Positions 53,490 to 61,463 of a stretch of 64,000 bases of DNA are shown here, piece by piece. Both the position numbers and the translations under genes were made by a program. This DNA is from Actinomadura spongiicola (GTDB lineage: Bacteria > Actinomycetota > Actinomycetes > Streptosporangiales > Streptosporangiaceae). The stretch's first letter is position 1. Every line of letters starts with the position of its first letter. Location of the stretch: assembly GCF_003432485.1 (NCBI RefSeq), contig NZ_QVNQ01000001.1, positions 930,001 through 994,000 of the forward strand. The letters run 5' to 3'. The notes under the pieces were generated by a model that saw nothing but the letters and a program-made list of their open reading frames with translations, did not search any database and was not told the DNA's origin.

Positions 53490-54066
53490 CCCCCTTCCGG
53501 CGATAACCCCTGGTTCCACCATGCGATCCACGCTGCCGCCCCCTGCGGCCTGGCGGGTCTGGTAATCGACGGCGGGTGCAGCCGAGGCACGTCGAAGGAG
53601 CACACCTGTTCGCTTCTCTAGGACGGCCCGTCCGAGGAGCGAGTGGACCGGCATCGCCGTATCGCATGTCCTCAGCGGAAGGCGAGATCCGGGTGCGCGG
53701 TGCGCTCACGTCGGTTGGCACCGCTTCCACCGCCGCGGGTCCCTGCCGCCAATGGTGCGCCCTCACCAGCCCCTCGCCCGCCCCTTCCTTGTGGGCGGGC
53801 GAGGGGCTGGTGCCGTCGAGCCGGTCCATCGCGGCGGGCGCGACCAGTCGCTGGTCGGCGAACAGGTGGGAAGGGCCGTGGTAGGCCCCGGCGATGGCGA
53901 GGGAGACCTCGCCGTACCTGCCGTGCACGACGATCCGCCGGCCGAACGTGATGCGCTTGGCCTCACCACGGAGGGCCGGCGGGCAAGGCGATGTGGCGGA
54001 CCTGGCCGTGCCATCCATGGTTGCAGTCTTCGCCGCGGCGGGTGGTAAGCCACTCGCGCCATTCCT
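53490..54066. other. Gap with a long perfect hairpin, no recognised gene
   Basis: Frames on both strands are open but low in family signal. The minus strand GRRIVVHGRYGEVSLAIAGA is protein-like but unassigned. The conspicuous element is the 20-bp hairpin at 53764-53812. The region separates the methyltransferase-GNAT gene from a serine-recombinase fragment and may have arrived with mobile DNA. Confidence 0.35.
53764..53812. repeat. Perfect 20-bp inverted repeat, 9-base loop
   Basis: CACCAGCCCCTCGCCCGCCC (53764-53783) is followed by a nine-base loop (CTTCCTTGT) and then its exact complement (53793-53812). Forty paired bases without a mismatch make the strongest hairpin in the window. It lacks a T tract and lies 275 bases from the nearest intact stop codon. 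It may be a terminator or an end/target structure of a mobile element. Confidence 0.8.
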
Positions 54067-54300
54067 GAAGCCCTGGTCCGCCGTGCCGTTGTGGGTGCCG
54101 GAGGTCGGCGGGCCGATCGACCCGGCCAACGAGGCCCACGACATGATCATGTCGACGTTCGGATCCATCAGCAAGGGCGAGTGAGCCCGGATCAAGACGT
54201 CGGGTCCGGTCCACCACGGCCGCGATGTCCCAGACCACCACCCCGCACATCGGCGGCCGTCCACCGTACGGGTACCGGCTGGTCGAAGCCGGGCCGGGTT
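54067..54300 (+). pseudogene. Fragment of a large serine recombinase (resolvase family)
   Basis: One plus frame reads VPEVGGPIDPANEAHDMIMS then TFGSISKGE up to a stop (54182-54184), and another continues IGGRPPYGYRLVEAGPGS. Together these match the region around the end of the resolvase catalytic domain of actinobacterial recombinases (GGPIDPxNEAHDMIMSxFGGMSKGE... GGRPPYGYRLVDAGP). At least one stop and one frame change interrupt it, and neither the catalytic serine nor the C-terminal domains are present here. It abuts the XRE gene on the other strand. Confidence 0.6.
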
Positions 54301-54491
54301 CATTCATAGAGGAACAGTTCCTCGATGCTCAGGTCGAAGAGCTTGGCGAGACGGAAGGCGAGGGGAAGGCTTGGGTCGAATTTCCCTGTTTCGATGGCGT
54401 TGATCGTCTGCCTGGACACGCCCGCACGCTGAGCCAGGTTGGCCTGCGTCCAGCCTCGTTCGGCGCGAAGGTCTGTGATGCGGTTCTTCAT
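54300..54491 (-). CDS. Small XRE-type helix-turn-helix regulator
   Basis: A 63-residue regulator consisting of one Cro/C1-type helix-turn-helix: MKNRITDLRAERGWTQANLA, QRAGVSRQTINAIETGKFDP, SLPLAFRLAKLFDLSIEELF. This YozG-like class of tiny XRE proteins is commonly paired with a small multi-helix membrane protein, as here. The ATG at 54491 overlaps the membrane-protein stop by four bases. It probably represses the operon through the two operators at 54907-54965. It ends within the recombinase fragment on the other strand. Confidence 0.9.
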   Translation of the reverse strand: MKNRITDLRAERGWTQANLAQRAGVSRQTINAIETGKFDPSLPLAFRLAKLFDLSIEELFLYE

Positions 54492-54886
54492 CGGTATCGC
54501 AGCTTGCCGACGGCGAAGGCGACCAGAAAGACGACTCCCATGAGCGTGGGGAGGATAGCGATATCGACGTCGCGGGTGACGAGGCTGGCGGCGTCCGCAA
54601 CGACATAGGTGAATCCGAGGATCCACCCCACGCCGAGGGTGACCGCCAGCGCATCCTGCATGATCTTCCGTTGCAGCTCATCGAGCGCGTGGAGAAAGCG
54701 CGTGAAGGTGACGATCCAGCCGATGCCCACGGCGAGATTGACGGCAACGGCGGCCCAGCTCGCCACCCGCTGTGGCGGATCCCATAGGAGTTGCGGGCCG
54801 AACTTGGCCAGGGCAACGGTCGCTGCCCAGGCGAGTGTCCAGAGCACGAGCCGAGCGCTCGCCTTCGCCTCGTTACGCGCTTGCAC
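54488..54886 (-). CDS. Four-helix membrane protein paired with the XRE regulator
   Basis: A 132-residue protein with four membrane helices: LVLWTLAWAATVALAKFGPQLL, AVAVNLAVGIGWIVTFTRFL, ALAVTLGVGWILGFTYVVADAAS and ILPTLMGVVFLVAFAVG. The conserved FLHALDELQRKIMQDAL between helices 2 and 3 is the hallmark of the membrane partner in such XRE pairs. GTG 54886 is chosen because GAGGAGG sits five bases upstream; the longer GTG reading from 54925 starts inside an operator. The biochemical role of the family is unknown. Confidence 0.85.
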   Translation of the reverse strand: MQARNEAKASARLVLWTLAWAATVALAKFGPQLLWDPPQRVASWAAVAVNLAVGIGWIVTFTRFLHALDELQRKIMQDALAVTLGVGWILGFTYVVADAASLVTRDVDIAILPTLMGVVFLVAFAVGKLRYR

Positions 54887-54906
54887 GGTGCCCTCCTCCG
54901 GTGCGG

Positions 54907-54965
54907 TGTCAAGGACACTTGACACGCTACGAAGCGCCGCGCCTTGATGTCAAGTGTCCTTGACA
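54907..54965 (-). promoter_or_regulatory. Two mirror-image operators for the XRE/membrane-protein operon
   Basis: TGTCAAGGACACTTGACA (54907-54924) and its exact reverse complement TGTCAAGTGTCCTTGACA (54948-54965). Each is itself a dyad TGTCAAG-N4-CTTGACA. Centre-to-centre spacing is 41 bases, about four helical turns, which suits cooperative binding of a small dimeric XRE protein. They lie just upstream of the membrane-protein start, so autoregulation is likely. Confidence 0.75.
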
Positions 54966-55006
54966 TCAAGCGCCGTCTGGTTAGTCCTCGGCAGAAGCGT
55001 CTGGGG

Positions 55007-55745
55007 TCACTTGTCGAGGGTGTAGCGGACGTGCGGAGCTTTGGGGTAGCCGGTGACGAGGTGGGGATGGCGTTGTCGGCGGTGGAAGAACCTTCGGGGT
55101 TCGGCGGCGAGTTCGGCCTGGTTCCTGCCCCGGTGAGTGTGGGGCAGGCTCCGTTTGAGGTCGGAGTTGACCGGCTCGTCGGGGCTCACTACGGGTGACT
55201 ACGAAGGCAAGAAGTGCAGCTCGATTTCGTCTTTGTGGTCGACGAGCCAGGCCCGGACGTTCTTGGAGCGGTGGGCCGAGTGCCGGCCGACGATCAGATG
55301 GACCTTCCGGTCGAAGCGCCCGACGAGCCAGGCGAGGAACCGGCACATAACCGTCGCGTCGAACAACTCGGTGAAGTGCATCCGGCCGCGGGTGCTGATC
55401 GCGGACATCCCGCTTACGGAGAACCGGTTCCCGGTGCGACGGCCGACCGGAGCATTTCCCTGCTCACCACCCCAGGCGCGGCCGGTGACCTGGCCTGAGC
55501 GGACCCCGACCTGGTCGGCGAGCAGGACATCGCCGTTCTCCGTCCTCGCTCCCATCCGGATTGCGAGCCAGATCGCCTCGCGCCAGACGTCGACCGCCTC
55601 CGGACCCTGCTCGACCGCCCGCTTGTCCGGACGGGTCGGCCCCCACCACTTGAGGCACTTGCCCACCCGGGCTCGGTGAACCGGATCCCGTACAGTTTGA
55701 AGATCAGCTCGCCTCTCGGCCCCCGCGTCTACAGCTGACCGGAAA
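55007..55745 (-). mobile_element. IS630-family transposase remnant
   Basis: The minus strand reads RIVDL-type IS630 sequence: WREAIWLAIRMGARTENGDV, LLADQVGVRSGQVTG, GNRFSVSGMSAISTRGRMHF, LVGRFDRKVHLIVGRHSAHR, IELHFLPS, then an in-frame TAG (55199-55201) where Tyr of LPSYSPELNP is expected, and after it the normal tail DLKRSLPHTHRGRNQAELAA to RYTLDK. The second catalytic Asp (VVDGHSAH) has become IVGRHSAH and the Glu of SPEL is Val. A frameshift near 55665 separates LYGIRFTEPG from VGKCLKWWG. It is dead. Confidence 0.75.
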
Positions 55746-55764
55746 GCCCCAGGCCGGAGGTGAG

Positions 55765-55880
55765 CTGGGAGATCCCTGGAGCCGGCCGACAGGTGCGACT
55801 GCTCGGCCCGGACGAGCAGGTGTTCGCGGCGATGCTGGACGGTTGGCGGAACCAACAGCTGGCCCGGAGCTTGGCAGCGC
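55765..55880 (+). pseudogene. Fragment of a tyrosine-type site-specific integrase
   Basis: The plus frame reads VRLLGPDEQVFAAMLDGWRN then QQLARSLAA, which resembles the SAM-like core-binding domain of actinobacterial phage and transposon integrases (DGWRxQQLARNL). About 35 residues are preserved; neither the catalytic Arg/His/Tyr domain nor a start is present. It lies between the IS630 and ISKra4-like relics. Confidence 0.45.
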
Positions 55881-55924
55881 CCGAGGGTAGGGAATCACCC
55901 CCATCCGAACGCGCGGGCACCGTC

Positions 55925-56329
55925 ATCTGGAATACCGCGGCGTCGACCTCCGGGCCCAGTCGACCCCGGCGGCTCGGGTGTTCGTGTCGTCGAAGACCTT
56001 GTTCGGTGTCGCCGGCCAGCAGGCCGCGCATCCGGGCGGGCGCTTGCTGTTCAGCGTCCGGATCGTCAGCGGTGTGCAGGCAGCGGGCGGCGCGCCCAGC
56101 AGTATTCCAGGACGTGGATCGGGTCGCGGACGATATGGATCCTCACGCCGCAGCGGGCGCTTCGGCTTGGAGCAGATGGATCCGGTGTGGGTCTCCGTCG
56201 ACCAGCACCACCCAAGTCCGGGCATGGCCGGGGTCGCGAGGGGTGGCCTGGTCGAAACGCGGTGCCGATCACGACCTGGGCGAACTCGATCACCGATCCG
56301 CGCGACAGCGCCGCTTGGACACGGGTCAT
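55925..56329 (-). mobile_element. ISKra4-like transposase remnant
   Basis: Minus-strand frames together read VIEFAQVVIGTAFDQATPRD, PGHARTWVVLVDGDPHRIHL then VRIHIVRDPIHVLEYCWA. This matches the catalytic core of ISKra4-family transposases (RTWVxLVDGNNHQI, then ...DFIHVLEYLWxAA). At least two frame changes occur and the first part of the core is lost. The right end (56329) overlaps the last four bases of the response-regulator gene. Confidence 0.5.
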
Positions 56330-56973
56330 GCGCGGAGGTAGGCGAGGACGGCGCGGACGCGGCGGTGGTCTTCGGTGCTGTCGGCGGGCAGGTCGAGTTT
56401 GGTGAAGATGGCGTTGATGTGCTTGCCGACCACCTTCTCGCTGACCATCAGCCGTTTGGTGATCGCCGCGTTGGAGCGTCCCTCGGCCATGAGGGCGAGG
56501 ACCTCCCGTTCGCGGGGGGTGAGGCGGCCGAGGGGATCGTTGCGGCGCGTGATCAGCTGGCGAACCACCTCCGGCTCGATGACGCAGCCCCCGGCGGCGA
56601 CCCGTTCGACTCCTTCCACGAAGTCGCCGACGTCGAGCACGCGGTCCTTGAGCAGGTAGCCGACGCCGCCCGAGTCGGTCGACTCCAGCAGCTTGGCGGC
56701 GTACGCGGTCGCCACGTACTGGCTGAGGACGAGCACCGGCAGGCCCGGCCGCTCGGCGCGCAGGGCGACGGCGGTGCGCAGTCCCTCGTCGGTGAAGGTC
56801 GGCGGCATCCGCACGTCGGTGATCACGACATCGGGCCGGTGTTCGGCGACGGCGGCGGCCAGCGTCGCCGAATCGCCCACCGACGCGACGACCCGGTGAC
56901 CGAAGCGGTCGAGCAGGGCGACCAGGCCCTCGCGGGGAAGGACCGCGTCGTCGGCGAGCACTATCCGGAGCAC
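56326..56973 (-). CDS. NarL/LuxR-family response regulator
   Basis: A 215-residue response regulator. The receiver domain (1-120) has the acidic pair LADDAVL, phospho-acceptor Asp in VVITDVRMPP (~53), Ser in LVLSQYVAT and Lys in YLLKDRV. The C-terminal LuxR helix-turn-helix is LTPREREVLALMAEGRSNAAITKRLMVSEKVVGKHINAIFTKL (~150-195). Its start overlaps the histidine kinase end by 13 bases, so they form a two-component system. The divergent ABC exporter operon is the probable target. Confidence 0.93.
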   Translation of the reverse strand: MLRIVLADDAVLPREGLVALLDRFGHRVVASVGDSATLAAAVAEHRPDVVITDVRMPPTFTDEGLRTAVALRAERPGLPVLVLSQYVATAYAAKLLESTDSGGVGYLLKDRVLDVGDFVEGVERVAAGGCVIEPEVVRQLITRRNDPLGRLTPREREVLALMAEGRSNAAITKRLMVSEKVVGKHINAIFTKLDLPADSTEDHRRVRAVLAYLRA

Positions 56974-58232
56974 GGCAGCTCCAGCCGGACGGTGGTCGGC
57001 CCTCCTTGGGGGCTGGTCAGGGTCAGGGTGCCGTCGAGGGCGTCGACGCGGTCGGCGAGCCCGGTCAGGCCGCTGCCCTTGGCGGGGTCCGCGCCGCCGG
57101 TCCCGTCGTCGTGGATCTCGATGCGCAGGAGCCGGCCGGTCAGCGTTGCGGTGATTTCAACGCGGGACGCACGGGCGTGCTTGGCCGCGTTCGTGAGGGC
57201 CTCGGCGACGACGAAGTAGGCCGCCGACTCGACGGCGGCGGGTTGTCGGCCGGGCAGGTCCAGTTCGACGGCCACCGGCAGCGGCGACCGGTCGGCCAGC
57301 TCGGCGACCGCCGCCGGGAGGCCGAAGTCCGTGAGCACCCGCGGATGGATGCCACGTATCAGCTCGCGCAGCTCGGTGAGCGCGGATCTGGCCTCGCCAG
57401 TGGCCTCGGCGATCAGGGACCTGGCCGCCTCGGGGTGGGTGTCGAGCTCCATCTGAGCCCTGACGAGGGTCATGCCGAGCTGGAGCAGGCGTTGCTGGGC
57501 GCCGTCGTGGAGGTCGCGTTCGATCCGCCGGCGTTCGACCTCGAAGGCGTCGATGAGCCGAGCCCGGGAGCGGGTCAGCGTCCGGATCCTCCCGTCGTCG
57601 GCGGACAACAGCAGCCGGGCCAGCTCCGCCTGGAGCATCGCGGCCGCGGCCGTGGCGTAGCCGAGCAGGATCACGGTGGCCGCGATGGCGAGGGCCGCTC
57701 CCCCCGCGAGGAAGGGCGATCCGGCGCTCGCGCCGGATCCCGCCGACGCCGTCCCGTCGCCTGCTCCCGACTCGACGAAACTGGCCGCTCCGCTGGCGAA
57801 GATCAGCGCCGGGGCGAGCCCGACCACCAACGCCATCAGGTTGATGACCAGCAGGACGCTGCCGTTCAGCACCAGGAAGGCCAGTTCCCTCCACGTGACT
57901 GCCTCGGTGCAGCGGCCGTGCAGCCACCGGGCGAAGCCGGGCCGTTCCGGTGGGCGGTGCGGGTCCGGCAAGGCCGGGCCCCCGAGCAACATCACCCGGC
58001 GGCGCTCGACGGCCACCAGCGGCCGGACCAGCTCAGGCGTGAGGATCACTCCTCCAGCCAGCAGCGCGGGCGGCAGCCAGACCACGGTGGCCAGGCCGGT
58101 CAGGACACCGGAGACGGCATAGCCGAACGTCCGCAGCGGCCATGCCGACAGGACGAACCGAAACGGCCGATGGCGGATCGCCTCCGCCGCGGTCGTCACC
58201 TTCGTCCTGCCGGAGGCCGCCATGCCCGCCAT
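56961..58232 (-). CDS. Two-component sensor histidine kinase (NarX/DesK-like, HisKA_3)
   Basis: A membrane sensor of ~423 residues; ATG 58232 or 58223 are both reasonable starts, and an upstream reading to 58280 has no ribosome site. Four or more membrane helices occupy ~30-215 (YAVSGVLTGLATVVWLPPALL, ELAFLVLNGSVLLVINLMAL, GGAALAIAATVILLGY). The phospho-acceptor His is in RRRIERDLHDGAQQRLLQLG (HisKA_3). The ATPase domain shows AEALTNAAKHARAS (N-box) and IHDDGTGGAD, GSGLTGLADRVDAL (G-boxes). There is no dedicated extracellular sensing domain, so it may sense the membrane or the transporter. It is divergent from the ABC operon at 58325. Confidence 0.92.
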   Translation of the reverse strand: MAGMAASGRTKVTTAAEAIRHRPFRFVLSAWPLRTFGYAVSGVLTGLATVVWLPPALLAGGVILTPELVRPLVAVERRRVMLLGGPALPDPHRPPERPGFARWLHGRCTEAVTWRELAFLVLNGSVLLVINLMALVVGLAPALIFASGAASFVESGAGDGTASAGSGASAGSPFLAGGAALAIAATVILLGYATAAAAMLQAELARLLLSADDGRIRTLTRSRARLIDAFEVERRRIERDLHDGAQQRLLQLGMTLVRAQMELDTHPEAARSLIAEATGEARSALTELRELIRGIHPRVLTDFGLPAAVAELADRSPLPVAVELDLPGRQPAAVESAAYFVVAEALTNAAKHARASRVEITATLTGRLLRIEIHDDGTGGADPAKGSGLTGLADRVDALDGTLTLTSPQGGPTTVRLELPCSG

Positions 58233-58324
58233 GGTAGGGGGGTAGCCGCCGCTGGGCGGTAGGGCTGGCCCTCCCGCCAAGATGGAGCCACGGCCTCCTG
58301 CGCCACGCTCCGGCGCTGGCTTTG

Positions 58325-59281
58325 ATGGCTGCCGTGAACGCGAATCGACGAGGTGCCGCGCCCACGATCGAGGTCCAGGGCATCCGCAAGCGGTACGGGC
58401 GTGTCCTCGCGGTGGACGGCCTGTCCTTCACCGTCCCGCCTGGGCGGGTGACCGGGTTCGCCGGCCCCAACGGAGCCGGCAAATCGACGACGCTGCGGTT
58501 GATCCTCGGCCTGGACGCGCCCGATGAGGGCAGCGCCCTCATCGGCGGCCGTCCCTACCGCGGTCTGCGTACCCCACTGCGCGAGGTGGGGGCGCTGTTG
58601 GACGCCGGCGCGATCCATCCGGGTCGGCGCGCCGACGATCACCTGCGGTGGTTGGCGCGCAGCAACGGGCTGCCCGTGCGGCGGGTCCGGGAGGTCCTTG
58701 AGCAGGTCGGCTTGGCGCAGGTGGCGCGGCGCCGGGCCGGCGGCTTCTCCCTGGGGATGAGACAACGCCTCGGCATAGCCGCCGCGCTTCTCGGTGACCC
58801 GCCGGCACTGATGTTCGACGAGCCGGTGAACGGTCTTGATCCTGAGGGCGTGCACTGGATCCGCGGGCTGCTGCGCGGCCTGGCGGCCCAGGGCCGGACC
58901 GTGCTGGTCTCCAGTCATCTGATGAGCGAGCTCGAGGACACCGCCGATCACCTCGTCGTCATCGGCCGGGGACGGCTCCTGGCCGATGCCGCCGTGCGCG
59001 ACGTATGCGACGCCGCCTCGGAGGGCCGCTACGTCCTGCGGACCCCGCGGCCGGCCGAGGCGGCCGGCTCGCTGCGGTCCGCCGGTGCCGCCGTGACCGT
59101 CTCCGGCCCGGACTCGCTGATCGTCTCCGGCCTGGCCGCCGACCGGATCGCGGCGCTGGTCACGGCGGCCGGGGTGACGTTCTCGGAGCTCACCGCGCAC
59201 CGGGCTTCATTGGAGGAGGCGTATCTCCGCCTCACCCGCGCGGCTACCGATTACACCGCGTCGACGGAGGAGCGGCGGTGA
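58325..59281 (+). CDS. ABC transporter ATP-binding protein (DrrA/CcmA-like exporter)
   Basis: A 318-residue ATPase: Walker A GPNGAGKSTTLRLILGL (~48-64), signature FSLGMRQRLGIA (an LSGGQ variant), Walker B ALMFDEPVNGLD and H-loop SSHLMSEL. The C-terminal ~90 residues are the regulatory extension common in bacitracin/lantibiotic-type exporters (ITSL-like LEEAYLRLTR). ATG 58325 follows a TTG; little ribosome site is seen. Its stop overlaps the next start (GTGA). Controlled by the divergent two-component system, it resembles cell-envelope-stress drug exporters. Confidence 0.92.
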   Translation: MAAVNANRRGAAPTIEVQGIRKRYGRVLAVDGLSFTVPPGRVTGFAGPNGAGKSTTLRLILGLDAPDEGSALIGGRPYRGLRTPLREVGALLDAGAIHPGRRADDHLRWLARSNGLPVRRVREVLEQVGLAQVARRRAGGFSLGMRQRLGIAAALLGDPPALMFDEPVNGLDPEGVHWIRGLLRGLAAQGRTVLVSSHLMSELEDTADHLVVIGRGRLLADAAVRDVCDAASEGRYVLRTPRPAEAAGSLRSAGAAVTVSGPDSLIVSGLAADRIAALVTAAGVTFSELTAHRASLEEAYLRLTRAATDYTASTEERR

Positions 59282-60687
59282 CGGCCGGATGGCGGACGGC
59301 GGGCACCGGCTTCGGCGGTCTGATGCACGCCGAGTGGACGAAGCTCCGGTCGGTGCCGTCCAACCTCTGGTCGCTGCTCGCCGCGATGGGGCTGATCGTC
59401 TTGTTCGCCGTCATGATCTCGTCGGGGAACCCGGGCACCTACGCCGAGACGCCCTACGTCGACCGGTTCCGGTTCGCGCACCAGACGCTCACCGGCGACG
59501 GCTCGATCGTCACCCGCGTACGCGAACAGCACGCCACCCATCCCTGGGCCATGGCCGGTGTCATGATCAAGCAGAGCGCCACCGCCGGGACGCCGTATGC
59601 GGCTGTTGCGATCACCCCCGGGCACGGCGTCCGGATGCAGGCGCGTTTCACCACCGACATCGCCGGCGGCGCGCACCGCGCACCGCGCTGGCTCAAGCTC
59701 GTTCGGGCGGGTGCCACCATCAGCGGATACGAGTCCGCCGACGGGCGCACGTGGCGCCGCGTCGGCGCGGTCAGCCTGCCCGGGCTGCCGCCGGTCGCCG
59801 AGATCGGCCTGTTCGCGACAGCACCGGGCGGGGAGCGCGCCGTCCCCATGCGGCCGGCGCTGGTGAAGACCGGGCCCGCGAAGGCCACCTTCGACAACAT
59901 CAGCGTGACGGGTCCCGCCCTCTGGTCGCGGTGGCGCGTGGACGACGTGGGCCGCGCGGATTCGCCGGAACCCCCGGCCACCGCTCGACCGCCGGACGAC
60001 GGTGGCGCCTTCACCCTGGCCGGCCTGTCCGGAGACATCCTCGGGCAGGCCGACGACGGAAGCCGGGTCATCGCGGCGGTAGCGGGCAGCATCGCGGGAC
60101 TGGTTCCGCTACTGGCGTTGGGCGTGTCCTTCATCGCCTCCGAATACCAGCACGGTCTGATCCGCACGACGTTCACCGCCAGCCCGCGGCGCGGCCGGGT
60201 GCTGGCCGCGAAGGCGGTCGTGCTCGGCGGCGTCACCTTCGCCGCCACGCTGGTGGCCGTCGTCGCCGCGTTCCTGGCGAGCCAGCCGCTGCTGCGCCGA
60301 CAGGGCTTCGGCCCGCCTACCTTCCCGGACCCTTCGATCGCCGACCCGACCGTGTTTCGAGTGCTCGTCGGCACGGCCGCGTTCCTGTCGCTGATGACGG
60401 TGTTCGCCCTGGGCCTCGGAGCGGTGCTGCGTCGCCCCGCGGCGGCCGTGCCCGCCGCCGTCGCCGTGGCCCTCGCGCCGATGGTGGTCACGCCGTTGTC
60501 CGGCAGTCCCTGGCCGCAGCGGCTGGCGCCCCTGGCCGCGCTGTCGATCCAGCAGGTCAAGGAGACCGACGACGCGTTCCTGCTGCCGTGGACGGGCCGT
60601 CCGTGGACCGGGCCGGCGATCTTGACGGCCTATGTGGCGGCCACGCTCGTCATGGGCTGGCTGCTGATGCGCCGGAGGGACGCATGA
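59278..60687 (+). CDS. ABC exporter permease with a large extracytoplasmic domain
   Basis: A 469-residue membrane subunit from GTG 59278 (GGAGGAG upstream). LMHAEWTKLRSVPSNLWSLLAAMGLIVLF is helix 1. Residues ~50-240 form an external domain: RFRFAHQTLTGDGSIVTRVR, HPWAMAGVMIKQSATAGTPY, RWLKLVRAGATISGYESADG and ATFDNISVTG. This pattern is that of DUF1349/laminin-G-like beta-sandwiches (cf. AGLMIR, WLRLxRxGxTxTxxxSxDGxxW). Helices 2-6 follow from ~265 (VAGSIAGLVPLLALGVSFIASEYQHGLIRTTFTA). The domain may bind a glycan or drug. It is translationally coupled to both neighbours. Confidence 0.88.
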   Translation: MTAGWRTAGTGFGGLMHAEWTKLRSVPSNLWSLLAAMGLIVLFAVMISSGNPGTYAETPYVDRFRFAHQTLTGDGSIVTRVREQHATHPWAMAGVMIKQSATAGTPYAAVAITPGHGVRMQARFTTDIAGGAHRAPRWLKLVRAGATISGYESADGRTWRRVGAVSLPGLPPVAEIGLFATAPGGERAVPMRPALVKTGPAKATFDNISVTGPALWSRWRVDDVGRADSPEPPATARPPDDGGAFTLAGLSGDILGQADDGSRVIAAVAGSIAGLVPLLALGVSFIASEYQHGLIRTTFTASPRRGRVLAAKAVVLGGVTFAATLVAVVAAFLASQPLLRRQGFGPPTFPDPSIADPTVFRVLVGTAAFLSLMTVFALGLGAVLRRPAAAVPAAVAVALAPMVVTPLSGSPWPQRLAPLAALSIQQVKETDDAFLLPWTGRPWTGPAILTAYVAATLVMGWLLMRRRDA

Positions 60688-61463
60688 GGCGCGCATTGCT
60701 CGCCGAATGGACCAAATTGCGCACCGTGCGGAGCACTGCCTGGACCCCGTGGACGGCCGCCGTCCTGACGATGGCGCTGAGCCTTCCGATCCTCGGAACC
60801 GCAGGGCCGGACACCACCGCCTGCGGCGCCGCAACGGGATGCGATCCCGTCCGGCTCAGCCTCACCGGAGTCCAACTGGGCCAGCTCGCCGTCATTGTCA
60901 CGGCCGTCCTGACCATGAGCGCCGAGTACGGCACCGGACTGATCGTCCCGACGCTCACCGCCGAGCCACGCCGGCTGCGCGTCCTGACGGCCAAGGCGAT
61001 CACCGTGACGGCGACGGCGCTGTGCGCCGGTCTGATGAGCGTGGCCGGCTGCCTGATCGCCGGTCATGTACTGCTGCCCGGCGCCGACCTGTCCTCACCA
61101 CTGGTCCCGATCACCTGGCCCGCGATGCGGGCGGCCAGCGGAACCCTCCTCTACCTCGTCCTCATCGCGCTGTTCAGCCTCGGTCTGGCCGCCGCTCTAC
61201 GCGATACCGCCACAGCCCTTTCGACCGTCTTGGCGCTGCTCTACATGCCCGGGATCCTCGCCCGGTTCATCGCCGACGAACGCTGGAACACCCTGGTGGA
61301 CAGGTACGCGCCCATGTCCGCCGGACTCGCCGTCCAGAACACCGACCACCCTTCCGCCCAGTCCATCGGCCCATGGGCCGGCCTGGGCGTCCTCGCCGCG
61401 TATGCGACCGCCGTGATGGCCGCCGGCGCCGTCCTGTTCCATCGCCGCGACGCGCGTACATGA
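60684..61463 (+). CDS. ABC exporter permease, second subunit
   Basis: A 259-residue six-helix permease beginning MRRALLAEWTKLRTVRSTAW, the typical start of this ABC-2 class, with helices such as LGQLAVIVTAVLTMSAEYGTGLI, ALCAGLMSVAGCLIAG, LLYLVLIALFSLGLAAAL and a last helix near GLGVLAAYATAVMAAGAVLF. It lacks the external domain of its partner. ATG 60684 overlaps the preceding stop. Its own stop overlaps the ATG of a recombinase fragment, showing where foreign sequence was joined. With the preceding two genes it forms a complete exporter. Confidence 0.92.
   Translation: MRRALLAEWTKLRTVRSTAWTPWTAAVLTMALSLPILGTAGPDTTACGAATGCDPVRLSLTGVQLGQLAVIVTAVLTMSAEYGTGLIVPTLTAEPRRLRVLTAKAITVTATALCAGLMSVAGCLIAGHVLLPGADLSSPLVPITWPAMRAASGTLLYLVLIALFSLGLAAALRDTATALSTVLALLYMPGILARFIADERWNTLVDRYAPMSAGLAVQNTDHPSAQSIGPWAGLGVLAAYATAVMAAGAVLFHRRDART

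Noticed and set aside
53458..54303. 281-codon minus-strand frame
   Set aside because: It crosses the perfect hairpin and the recombinase fragment, has no ribosome site and shows no family signature.
59289..60683. Plus-strand frame through the first exporter permease
   Set aside because: This is a shadow in +1 frame with Arg/His-rich composition; only the part from 60684 is the second permease.
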